Below, one piece after another: positions 1-5,816 of a stretch of DNA of 5,816 bases. The DNA is taken from assembly GCA_002732845.1 (NCBI GenBank), contig NVSZ01000045.1:1-5816 (forward strand), given 5' to 3'. Position 1 is the stretch's first letter; each line of letters begins with the position of its first letter. A model generated the notes under the pieces. The model was given only the letters and a program-made list of their open reading frames with translations, had not been told where the DNA came from and did not search any database. Origin of the DNA: Rhodospirillaceae bacterium (GTDB lineage: Bacteria; Pseudomonadota; Alphaproteobacteria; Rhodospirillales; Magnetovibrionaceae). A program made the position numbers and the translations under genes.

Positions 1-12
1 ATATTTACGCTT

Positions 13-46
13 AAAAACCTTAAATAGCACAGCTGTGTGATCACAG
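13..46 (-). terminator. Possible weak terminator of the glmUS operon
   Basis: Read leftward, a 5-bp stem CTGTG/CACAG with a 4-nt loop (46-33) is followed by an AT-rich stretch ending in TTTTT (17-13). The T run lies well away from the stem and the stem is short, so this is at best a poor intrinsic terminator. No better candidate lies between the glmS stop and the window edge. Confidence 0.2.
28..46. repeat. Two overlapping palindromes downstream of glmS
   Basis: CACAGCTGTG (28-37) and TGTGATCACA (36-45) are perfect 10-bp palindromes sharing two bases; together they give three copies of CACAG or its complement. TGTGA and TCACA resemble the half-sites of CRP-family regulators but abut with no 6-bp spacer, so a canonical CRP site is not supported. 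They may belong to the control region of a gene beyond the left edge or to a terminator for glmS. Confidence 0.45.
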
Positions 47-58
47 TACCTTTGTATC

Positions 59-88
59 AACGGGTAGCCTTTCCCCCGTTCAAGGCTA
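59..88. repeat. Interlocked inverted repeats at the glmS stop codon
   Basis: AACGGG (59-64) pairs with CCCGTT (75-80), and TAGCCTT (65-71) pairs with AAGGCTA (82-88); the second arm includes the glmS stop codon. The arms alternate, so the two hairpins exclude each other or would need a pseudoknot. No T run follows on the minus strand, so neither is a standard intrinsic terminator. Confidence 0.45.
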
Positions 89-1909
89 TTCCACAGTCAC
101 CGATTTCGCCAGATTTCTAGGCTGGTCCACATCGGTGCCCTTGATAACAGCCGTGTGATAGGCCAGCAGTTGCACGGCAATGGAATACAATATGGGGGCG
201 ACGAAGGGATCGACTTGGGGAAGGGCAATGGTTGCCGCCGCCAGGTCGCCGAGCTTTTTCGCGCCCGCCTCGTCCGACATAAAGATCACTCGACCTCCGC
301 GCGCGATGACCTCTTGCATGTTGGAGGCGGTTTTTTCGAACAAGTCGTCACTGGGCGCAATCACGATCACCGGAACGTCTTTGTCAATCAAAGCGATTGG
401 GCCGTGTTTCATTTCACCCGCCGCATAGCCTTCGGCATGAATGTAGCTGATTTCTTTCAGCTTCAGCGCGCCTTCCATGGCGATCGGGTAACAACTGCCC
501 CGGCCCAGATATAAAACGTCGCGCGCCTTGGCGACTTCTTTGGCGAGTTCTTTCAGGTTGTCATCGTGGTTCAAAACTTCGGCGGCCCGTGCCGGGACTT
601 CGACCAAGGCTTCGACCAATTCGGCCTCACGCGCATGATCGATTTCACCTTTTGCGCGGCCTATGGCAATCGCCAGACTTGCCAAGACCACCAATTGCGT
701 GGTGAAGGCTTTGGTCGAAGCCACACCGACTTCGGGCCCGGCATAGGTCAACAACGCCACATCGCTTTCGCGCGCGATGGTGCTTTCGGGCACATTGACG
801 ATGGACAGAATATGCTGGCCTTCGGATTTGGCATGACGCAGAGCGGCCAAGGTATCGGCTGTTTCGCCCGATTGCGAAACGAACAAAGCGGCTCCGCCCG
901 GTTGTAGGGGCGCATTGCGATACCGAAATTCAGACGCCGTATCGACTTCGACCGGAATCCGCGCCAACTGTTCAATCCAATATTTTGCGGTCTGACAAGC
1001 ATAATAAGAGGTGCCACAGGCGATCAAAGTCAGACGCGTGACCGTTGATAAATCAAACGGTAAATCCGGCATGGTGATGGTGCGGTCCGCGAGGTTTACA
1101 AAACCCGAAAGCGTTGAGCCGATCACTTGGGGCTGTTCGTAAATTTCTTTCAGCATAAAGTGCGCATAACCGCCCTTGCCCACTTGTTCAGCGGAAAACT
1201 CGCTTTCTTTGATGGGTCGGGTGACGGCTTTTCCGGCTTCGGTAAAGACCTCTACACCATCGCGGTTCAAGATTGCCCAATCACCATCTTCTAAATACAT
1301 CACGCGGCTGGTCAGATGCGCCAGAGCAATCGCATCTGATCCCAGATACATTTCACCATCGCCAAAACCAACGGCCAAAGGGCTGCCCCGGCGCGCGCCG
1401 ATCATCAGGTCGTGTTCACCCGCAAAAACAATCGCCAAGGCAAATGCGCCTTCAAGGCGGGTCAGAGATTTTGCCACGGCCTTGGTGGGGCTTAAACCAT
1501 CATCTAAATAAGACGTAATCAGGTGAACCACGGCTTCGGTATCGGTATCGGACGCAAACACATGGCCCTTGGCGGTGAGCTCAGTTTTTAAGTCCTGAAA
1601 ATTTTCAATGATGCCGTTGTGCACCACGGCCACGCGCTTGGTAGCATGGGGATGCGCATTGGCTTCGTTGGGGACGCCATGGGTGGCCCAACGGGTATGA
1701 CCGATGCCAACGTCGCCTTGCAACGGGCTGGTCTCTAAGACCGAGATCAAGTTTTTCAATTTGCCCTGAGCCCGTTGGCGACAAATAGCCCCATCGCTCA
1801 ACGTCGCCACGCCCGCGGAATCATAGCCCCGGTATTCAAGCCGTTTCAGGCCTTCGACCAAGCCCTGTGTCACATCGGCTTTGCCAATGATGCCAATAAT
1901 TCCGCACAT
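86..1909 (-). CDS. glmS: Glutamine--fructose-6-phosphate aminotransferase (isomerizing), GlmS
   Basis: This cytoplasmic enzyme makes glucosamine-6-phosphate from fructose-6-phosphate and glutamine, the first committed step toward UDP-GlcNAc. The 607-residue protein is complete (E. coli GlmS is 609). It starts MCGIIGIIG, so Met removal exposes Cys2 as the N-terminal nucleophile of a class II glutaminase domain (about 2-220). Visible glutaminase motifs are HTRWATHG (71-78), HNGIIEN (97-103) and SDTDTE (120-125). Two SIS sugar-isomerase domains follow: the first (about 285-420) has CGTSYYA (298-304) and SQSGET (345-350); the second (about 455-590) has LKLKEISYIHAEG (482-494), with the expected Lys485 and Glu486, and MKHGP (500-504). 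The C-terminal tail DQPRNLAKSVTVE carries the conserved Lys602 and ends at a TAG codon. The gene is second in an operon, 6 bp after glmU. I see no glmS ribozyme, and its position behind glmU leaves no leader to hold one. Identity is secure. Confidence 0.98.
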   Translation of the reverse strand: MCGIIGIIGKADVTQGLVEGLKRLEYRGYDSAGVATLSDGAICRQRAQGKLKNLISVLETSPLQGDVGIGHTRWATHGVPNEANAHPHATKRVAVVHNGIIENFQDLKTELTAKGHVFASDTDTEAVVHLITSYLDDGLSPTKAVAKSLTRLEGAFALAIVFAGEHDLMIGARRGSPLAVGFGDGEMYLGSDAIALAHLTSRVMYLEDGDWAILNRDGVEVFTEAGKAVTRPIKESEFSAEQVGKGGYAHFMLKEIYEQPQVIGSTLSGFVNLADRTITMPDLPFDLSTVTRLTLIACGTSYYACQTAKYWIEQLARIPVEVDTASEFRYRNAPLQPGGAALFVSQSGETADTLAALRHAKSEGQHILSIVNVPESTIARESDVALLTYAGPEVGVASTKAFTTQLVVLASLAIAIGRAKGEIDHAREAELVEALVEVPARAAEVLNHDDNLKELAKEVAKARDVLYLGRGSCYPIAMEGALKLKEISYIHAEGYAAGEMKHGPIALIDKDVPVIVIAPSDDLFEKTASNMQEVIARGGRVIFMSDEAGAKKLGDLAAATIALPQVDPFVAPILYSIAVQLLAYHTAVIKGTDVDQPRNLAKSVTVE

Positions 1910-1915
1910 CGTTCG

Positions 1916-3286
1916 TTAGCCCTTTTTCAGCTTTTCTTTTTCAGCACGTTTACGGGTTCGATAAGCTTCGGCCGCACCCTTTCCGGTTTTTTGTTCGGCC
2001 CGTGTGGTGACAATATCGTTGCTGTCCACATCCGCCGTAATCGTTGATCCGGCCCCGACAATGGCTCCGGCCCCGATGACAACGGGCGCCACCAAAGCGG
2101 TATTTGATCCGATAAAGGCGCCGTCGCCAATGTTGGTATGGTGTTTTAAATATCCATCATAATTACACGTGATTGTTCCCGCGCCAATATTGGCTTCGCG
2201 CCCTACGCGGGCATCGCCGATGTACGACAGGTGGCTGATTTTTGCGCCTTGTTCAACAGCGGTGTTTTTAATTTCAACGAAGTTACCAACCTTGACGTCT
2301 TCGCCCAAAACCGTGCCGGGGCGCAGTCTTGCAAACGGGCCAACGGTGACGCCATTTTTTAAGGTAGCCCCTTCCAGATGACTAAAGCCTTTGACCCGAA
2401 CGTTATGGCCCAAGGTTACACCCACACCAAATTGCACGTTGGGTTCAATAATGACTTCGCGGCCAATGCAGGTATCATGGCTGAAATAGACCGTGGACGG
2501 GTCCAACAAGGTCGCGCCGCCCTTCATCGCTTTGTCGCGCATGAAATCTTGAAAAATGACTTCGGCCTGAGCCAGTTCCACACGGGAATTCACGCCGATT
2601 AATTCTTCTTCGTCGCCTTCGACAACGGAGCAACTAAAACCATCTTCACAGGCAATGCGTACACAATCGGTCAGATAATATTCGCCATTGGCGTTGTCGT
2701 TGGACAGGCGCGATAAAAATTGCGGCAACAAGCTCGCATCAAAACACATCACACCGGAATTGCACAAACCGATTTCTAATTGTTCCGGCGTGGCGTCGGC
2801 GGCTTCGACAATCGCCATCAGGTCGCCTTCTTCTTCATCCAAAATTAAACGACCATAGGCACCGGGCTCCATGGGGAAAAAACCCAATACAACAACAGAG
2901 GGTGGAATTTTTCCGGGCTGACCATCACGGGCTTCCAACATGCCATTGAGGGTTTGTTCGCTAATCAGCGGTGTGTCGCCGTAAAGAACAAGCACGTTGC
3001 CTTTAAAATCACCCAAGGCTTGCACACCAACCTTGACCGCGTCGCCGGTTCCGGCCCGGTCATATTGAACGGTGGTGGTATGCGGAGCCACGGCAGTTTC
3101 CAATATTTCCATGTCTGGACCGACCACGATAACGGTTTTGTCCACGTCAATTTTGGCCAAGGTTGCCAGCAAGTGATTGATCATAGGGCGACCGCCGACC
3201 GGGTGCATAACTTTGGGCAAATCGGACTTCATCCGGGTGCCCATACCCGCGGCAAGAACGATGACTGCAGTTTTCTTCTTTGACAT
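1916..3286 (-). CDS. glmU: Bifunctional GlcNAc-1-P uridyltransferase / glucosamine-1-P acetyltransferase, GlmU
   Basis: GlmU acetylates glucosamine-1-phosphate with acetyl-CoA and then couples the product to UTP, giving UDP-GlcNAc; it acts as a cytoplasmic trimer. The complete protein has 456 residues, the usual family length. The N-terminal nucleotidyltransferase domain (about 5-230) shows the signature LAAGMGTRMKSDLPKVMHPV (11-30), YGDTPL (102-107) and the metal/sugar-site stretch GVNSR (231-235). The C-terminal half (about 255-440) is a left-handed beta-helix of hexapeptide repeats. It carries the acetyltransferase residues expected from E. coli GlmU: Arg322 in LRPG, Lys340, His352 (putative catalytic base), Tyr355, Asn366, Asn375-Tyr376 in TCNYDG, and Lys381. 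The tail (443-456) is rich in Lys and Arg. One oddity is GTGDA at 79-83, where E. coli has GTGHA. The ATG has only a weak upstream AGG about 11 nt away. It is first in the glmUS operon and divergent from the phosphatase gene. Confidence 0.98.
   Translation of the reverse strand: MSKKKTAVIVLAAGMGTRMKSDLPKVMHPVGGRPMINHLLATLAKIDVDKTVIVVGPDMEILETAVAPHTTTVQYDRAGTGDAVKVGVQALGDFKGNVLVLYGDTPLISEQTLNGMLEARDGQPGKIPPSVVVLGFFPMEPGAYGRLILDEEEGDLMAIVEAADATPEQLEIGLCNSGVMCFDASLLPQFLSRLSNDNANGEYYLTDCVRIACEDGFSCSVVEGDEEELIGVNSRVELAQAEVIFQDFMRDKAMKGGATLLDPSTVYFSHDTCIGREVIIEPNVQFGVGVTLGHNVRVKGFSHLEGATLKNGVTVGPFARLRPGTVLGEDVKVGNFVEIKNTAVEQGAKISHLSYIGDARVGREANIGAGTITCNYDGYLKHHTNIGDGAFIGSNTALVAPVVIGAGAIVGAGSTITADVDSNDIVTTRAEQKTGKGAAEAYRTRKRAEKEKLKKG
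1918..1926 (-). promoter_or_regulatory. Ribosome binding site of glmS, inside the glmU 3' end
   Basis: On the minus strand the last lysine and glycine codons of glmU read AAAAAGGGC, giving an AAGGG about 10 nt before the glmS ATG. The site overlaps the end of glmU, so ribosomes finishing glmU would disturb or assist initiation of glmS. Spacing is slightly long, so strength is uncertain. Confidence 0.5.
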
Positions 3287-3320
3287 TTGGTTTAGCCTGC
3301 TTACATAACTTCTAGATAAT
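3280..3320 (+). promoter_or_regulatory. Candidate sigma70-type promoter(s) for the phosphatase gene
   Basis: Two overlapping candidates face right. One has a perfect TTGACA (3280-3285, overlapping the glmU start codon) with CATAAC 18 bp later (3304-3309). The other has a good -10, GATAAT (3315-3320), with a poor -35, TTAGCC, 17 bp before it. Either would place transcription start around 3315-3328, upstream of all three possible phosphatase start codons. Read by eye only. Confidence 0.4.
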
Positions 3321-3347
3321 CATGAGAATCTTTCTCTAAAATGTCAC
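3319..3347 (-). promoter_or_regulatory. Candidate sigma70-type promoter for glmUS
   Basis: On the minus strand GTGACA (positions 3347-3342) is followed after 17 bp by CATGAT (3324-3319), which match TTGACA and TATAAT at 5 of 6 and 4 of 6 positions. Transcription would start near 3312, giving a leader of about 25 nt before the glmU ATG. It overlaps the opposing phosphatase promoter candidates, so the two may compete. Read by eye only. Confidence 0.35.
3324..3336. repeat. Short inverted repeat in the divergent promoter region
   Basis: GAGAA (3324-3328) and TTCTC (3332-3336) are separated by 3 nt. The pair sits just downstream of the rightward -10 candidates and between the -10 and -35 of the leftward one. 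It could be an operator half-site pair or chance; a 5-bp match is weak. Confidence 0.25.
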
Positions 3348-3394
3348 AACATGACGAATATTGCATCATTAGAATGAATTTGGACCCAAAACAA

Positions 3395-4087
3395 ATGACC
3401 GAAGCTAAAATTGGACACCTTTCCGCCCTGATTTTTGACTTAGACGGCACGCTGATTGACAGCGCACCGGACCTGCAAGCGGCTGCAAACCGCATGTTGC
3501 CGCCGTTGGGCCGCCGTGAAGTCGATGTCGAAGAAATCCAACTGATGATTGGCGATGGCGTGCCAAAATTGGTCGAACGGTGCTTTGCCGCTACGGGTGA
3601 CATTCCCCCCGCAGACGAATTGGCCGAACATGCGGCAAAATTCACCAAAGACTACGAACCCCGGTCGGCTGAATTGACCGTAGCCTTTGACGGATCACAC
3701 GCGGTGCTGCAAAAATTAAAAGATCGCGGGATTAAATTATCGATCTGCACCAACAAGCCCTATGGCGCGACCATGCAAATTTTGGAATCCTTAGAGCTCG
3801 CTCAATATTTTAATGTTGTCATCGGGGGCGATACTTTGCCCGGCATTAAAAAGCCCGATCCCCGTCATTTGATTGCGGCTTTGGAAAAAATGGACGCGTC
3901 CTCTGCCGACAGCGCGATGGTCGGCGACAACCAAAACGATGTAAATGCAGCGCACGCGGCGGGCCTTCCCGTTGTCTTGCTCAGCCACGGGTACACCAAA
4001 ACTCCGGTCACGGAACTTGGCGGTGAAGCGGTGATTGATCACTTTGATGCCTTGGAAGCGTCTTTAGAAGCTTTAAACCCGCTCTAA
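3395..4087 (+). CDS. gph: HAD-family phosphoglycolate phosphatase (Gph type)
   Basis: This is a haloacid-dehalogenase-superfamily phosphatase, probably hydrolysing 2-phosphoglycolate to glycolate (clearing a product of DNA repair or of Rubisco oxygenation). From the chosen ATG it has 230 residues. Motif I is [14 protein letters not shown], with nucleophile Asp15 and acid/base Asp17. A helical cap follows at about 30-95, motif II is ICTNKP (Thr119), motif III is the Lys in GIKKPDP (Lys153), and motif IV is [12 protein letters not shown] (Asp178, Asp182). The [11 protein letters not shown] and GDxxNDxxAAxAAG blocks are typical of Gph/CbbZ rather than of beta-phosphoglucomutase. The start is uncertain: in-frame ATGs also lie at 3341 (248 aa) and 3374 (237 aa). 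I prefer 3395 because Gph proteins usually begin 8-15 residues before motif I and a GGA lies 10 nt upstream; no candidate has a strong ribosome binding site. The 3' end overlaps the convergent thiolase gene. Substrate is inferred from family resemblance. Confidence 0.88.
   Translation: MTEAKIGHLSALIFDLDGTLIDSAPDLQAAANRMLPPLGRREVDVEEIQLMIGDGVPKLVERCFAATGDIPPADELAEHAAKFTKDYEPRSAELTVAFDGSHAVLQKLKDRGIKLSICTNKPYGATMQILESLELAQYFNVVIGGDTLPGIKKPDPRHLIAALEKMDASSADSAMVGDNQNDVNAAHAAGLPVVLLSHGYTKTPVTELGGEAVIDHFDALEASLEALNPL
4073..4087. other. Convergent 3' overlap of phosphatase and thiolase genes
   Basis: The last five codons of the phosphatase gene (stop TAA at 4085-4087) and of the thiolase gene (stop TAA on the minus strand at 4075-4073) share these 15 bp. 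There is no intergenic space, and I see no GC-rich hairpin with flanking T runs here, so transcripts from the two sides probably overlap. Confidence 0.85.
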
Positions 4088-5275
4088 GACAATAGCGATG
4101 CCTTGGCCCACGCCAATGCACATGGTGCAGAGCGCGTAGCGGCCTTGGCGTGTGCTGTGCATGCGGTGCAATTGAGAAGTGGCGGTGGTCACCAATCGTG
4201 CACCGCTCATGCCCAACGGATGGCCCAAAGCAATCGCCCCACCGTTGGCGTTCACATGTTCGGCATCATCCGCCAAGCCCAGTTCTCGCAATACTGCCAG
4301 CGCTTGGGCGGCAAACGCTTCGTTCAATTCAATCACATCCATATCGGCAAGCGTCAGCCCGGCTTTGTCCAAAACCTTGCGCACCGCCGGGACCGGCCCC
4401 ATCCCCATCAGGCGCGGTTCAACGCCCGCCGTCGCCATGGCAACGATGCGCGCCTTGGGAATTAAACCGTGTTGTTCGGCGGCTTTCCCGGACGCCACAA
4501 TCAGAGCGCACGCCCCATCATTAAGGCCAGATGCATTGCCCGCCGTCACCGTGCCGCCTGCGCGAAAGGGTGTTTTCAGGCTGGCTAGTTTTTCCAGCGT
4601 TGTCTTTGCCCGAGGATGTTCATCCGTAGAAAAGACCTGATCTTTAAAAGTTACGGGCATGATCTCATCGGCAAAAATACCCGCCTGCTGCGCGTTCGCC
4701 ACCCGCATTTGCGAACGATAGGCAAAGGCGTCTTGGTCTTCGCGAGAAATGTTGAATTCTGCCGCGACGTTTTCGGCGGTTTGGGGCATGGTGTCCACGC
4801 CATACTCAGCCTCCATCGCCGCATTCACAAAACGCCAGCCCATGGTGGTATCAAACATTTGCACATTGCGATCAAACGGAGCCGACGCCTTGGCCATAAC
4901 AAAGGGGGCGCGCGACATGCCTTCGACCCCGCCGGCTATGATAAATTCAGCTTCTCCGGCTTTAATGGCGCGGGCCGCCGTGCCCACACAATCTAAACCC
5001 GAGCCGCATAATCGGTTTAGGGTTAAGCCCGGCACGGTTTGGGGAAGCCCCGCCAACAACGCCGACATGCGCGCGACATTGCGATTGTCTTCGCCCGATT
5101 GATTGGCGCATCCAAAATACACATCATCAACGGCGGACCAATCCACATTTGGATTACGCTCTTGCAAAGCCTTCAAAGGAAGCGCGCCCAAATCATCGGT
5201 GCGGATCGAAGACAGCGCCCCGCCATAACGACCGATGGGCGTGCGGACGGCATCACAAATATAAGCATCAGTCAT
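4073..5275 (-). CDS. pcaF: Thiolase, 3-oxoadipyl-CoA thiolase type (PcaF/PaaJ)
   Basis: This thiolase-family acyltransferase of 400 residues (the usual length) probably cleaves 3-oxoadipyl-CoA with CoA into succinyl-CoA and acetyl-CoA, the last step of the beta-ketoadipate and phenylacetate pathways. The N-terminal half carries the nucleophile Cys90 in [10 protein letters not shown]. The C-terminal half carries NEAFA (318-322), the catalytic His352 in [11 protein letters not shown], and the second cysteine Cys386 in [10 protein letters not shown]. Stretches such as [14 protein letters not shown] (6-19), [16 protein letters not shown] (55-70) and DTTMGWRF (142-149) match what I recall of PcaF better than generic acetyl-CoA acetyltransferases. 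The nucleophile context is LCGSG, whereas Pseudomonas PcaF as I recall it has LCASG; this may affect specificity. The start codon overlaps the end of the upstream aminotransferase gene and has a good ribosome binding site, so the two are co-translated. No pcaIJ, pcaD or paa genes are visible, so the exact substrate remains an inference. Confidence 0.85.
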   Translation of the reverse strand: MTDAYICDAVRTPIGRYGGALSSIRTDDLGALPLKALQERNPNVDWSAVDDVYFGCANQSGEDNRNVARMSALLAGLPQTVPGLTLNRLCGSGLDCVGTAARAIKAGEAEFIIAGGVEGMSRAPFVMAKASAPFDRNVQMFDTTMGWRFVNAAMEAEYGVDTMPQTAENVAAEFNISREDQDAFAYRSQMRVANAQQAGIFADEIMPVTFKDQVFSTDEHPRAKTTLEKLASLKTPFRAGGTVTAGNASGLNDGACALIVASGKAAEQHGLIPKARIVAMATAGVEPRLMGMGPVPAVRKVLDKAGLTLADMDVIELNEAFAAQALAVLRELGLADDAEHVNANGGAIALGHPLGMSGARLVTTATSQLHRMHSTRQGRYALCTMCIGVGQGIAIVLERV

Positions 5276-5816
5276 TTAACGGTCCTTTTAAAGTGCGCAA
5301 GGATTTTAAAACGGTTTGGGCAAACTGATCAATTTCATCTTCGCCCATCACCGTCGACAAAGCCGCCGCCCCGGTGTGGATCATCATGATGCCGTTGTCG
5401 TACAGATCATCGATCAACAGGCTTAAGGTTTTCTTTTTTTGCGGAGACAGATGAGCATCGCGAAAATTCTTTGGCACAGTTGGGGTCAGATGAAGACGCA
5501 ATAATGAACCCGCCCCCGCAACGCTGACCGGAACATCGGCGACCTTGATGGCTTCCCGCAAACACAGTCTGGCATAATCACCCAACTGGTTCAGGCGCGC
5601 CACCGCATCCACGTCAAAATGTTCCATCGCCACCCGCCCGGCGGTCATGGTGATGGGGTTGGCAGAAAAAGTTCCCGAATGGGGCAGACGCAAACCTTGC
5701 TCGCCGTTTACAAACACGTCCATTACATCAGAACGCCCCGCAAGTGCGCCCACGGGAAATCCACCACCGATCATTTTGCCCAACGACGTTAGATCCGGAC
5801 GCACACCTAGACGCGC
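5268..5816 (-). CDS. Class III aminotransferase, glutamate-1-semialdehyde aminomutase-like (C-terminal part, cut by window edge)
   Basis: Only the last 182 codons are present; the frame is open to the right edge, so the true start lies outside. A GTG at 5802-5804 is in frame but sits within conserved sequence and is not a credible start. The fragment begins in the pyridoxal-phosphate site: [18 protein letters not shown] contains the Schiff-base lysine (codon 5775-5777), and [13 protein letters not shown] follows, a phosphate-contacting segment typical of fold-type I class III aminotransferases. The rest is the C-terminal small domain, with NFRDAH and, near the end, [14 protein letters not shown], a pattern of the GSA-aminomutase (HemL-like) group. 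The end differs from true HemL as I remember it (for example [14 protein letters not shown] in place of the usual HemL region), so I favour a paralogous aminotransferase acting on another amino compound rather than the tetrapyrrole enzyme. It ends 8 bp inside the thiolase gene, suggesting joint expression and a shared pathway. Confidence 0.85.
   Translation of the reverse strand, partial: ARLGVRPDLTSLGKMIGGGFPVGALAGRSDVMDVFVNGEQGLRLPHSGTFSANPITMTAGRVAMEHFDVDAVARLNQLGDYARLCLREAIKVADVPVSVAGAGSLLRLHLTPTVPKNFRDAHLSPQKKKTLSLLIDDLYDNGIMMIHTGAAALSTVMGEDEIDQFAQTVLKSLRTLKGPLND
5277..5286 (-). promoter_or_regulatory. Ribosome binding site of the thiolase gene
   Basis: Reading the minus strand, AAAGGA lies 7 nt before the thiolase ATG (AAAGGACCGTTAAATG), inside the last codons of the aminotransferase gene. 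It fixes the thiolase start at 5275 and supports translational coupling through the ATGACTGA overlap. Confidence 0.7.

Noticed and set aside
33..46. A canonical CRP/FNR binding site
   Set aside because: TGTGA and TCACA are adjacent with no central 6-bp spacer, so the dyad does not fit the spacing of CRP sites.
155..514. Plus-strand open frames of 80-120 codons opposite glmS
   Set aside because: They are antisense to the second SIS domain of glmS, have no family features, and overlap one another in different frames.
1910..1915. A glmS ribozyme-type riboswitch ahead of glmS
   Set aside because: Only 6 bp separate glmU from glmS, and the sequence before them is glmU coding; there is no room for the ribozyme, which is known mainly from Gram-positive bacteria.
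3301..3648. A 115-codon minus-strand open frame opposite the phosphatase gene
   Set aside because: It covers the phosphatase motif I region in antisense; the plus-strand reading is clearly the real one.
4179..4640. A 153-codon open frame on the plus strand opposite the thiolase gene
   Set aside because: It lies wholly antisense to a well-conserved thiolase, shows no recognisable domain, and is low-complexity in Ala, Pro, Ser and Arg as expected of a shadow frame.
5268..5804. Treating the aminotransferase as a complete 178-residue protein starting at GTG 5802-5804
   Set aside because: The frame is open to the window edge, and the fragment starts just before the PLP lysine, so the large domain's N-terminal portion must lie outside. 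It is a truncation by the window, not a short gene.

Overview
The window looks like chromosomal DNA of a Gram-negative proteobacterium. The protein sequences (GlmS, GlmU, a Gph-type phosphatase and a PcaF-type thiolase) read most like those of Alphaproteobacteria with moderate GC. That placement is by recollection of family sequences, not by a search. Base composition and codon use look even across the window. I see no mobile element, tRNA, rRNA or CRISPR array.

Layout from left to right. Positions 1-85 are non-coding and lie downstream of glmS; they hold several short inverted repeats, perhaps a weak terminator. Positions 86-3286 are a two-gene minus-strand operon, glmU then glmS, separated by 6 bp. 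These two enzymes make UDP-N-acetylglucosamine from fructose-6-phosphate, feeding peptidoglycan and lipopolysaccharide synthesis (the intermediate mutase GlmM is not in the window). A short divergent promoter region follows, then a plus-strand HAD phosphatase of the phosphoglycolate phosphatase (Gph) type ending at 4087. Its 3' end overlaps by 15 bp the 3' end of a minus-strand thiolase (4073-5275) of the 3-oxoadipyl-CoA thiolase (PcaF/PaaJ) type. That thiolase is translationally coupled, by an 8-bp overlap, to an upstream class III aminotransferase of the glutamate-1-semialdehyde aminomutase-like group, whose 5' part runs off the right edge.

There are thus three transcription units: glmUS (leftward), gph (rightward), and aminotransferase-thiolase (leftward, entering from the right). 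The first two are housekeeping. The third looks catabolic, perhaps degrading an amino compound through a CoA thioester, but its substrate cannot be read from this window.

I did not find a convincing undescribed system here. The points worth a second look are small: the convergent gene overlap with no room for a terminator, the interlocked inverted repeats after glmS, the compact divergent promoter with an uncertain gph start, the pairing of aminotransferase with thiolase, and one residue change in GlmU.
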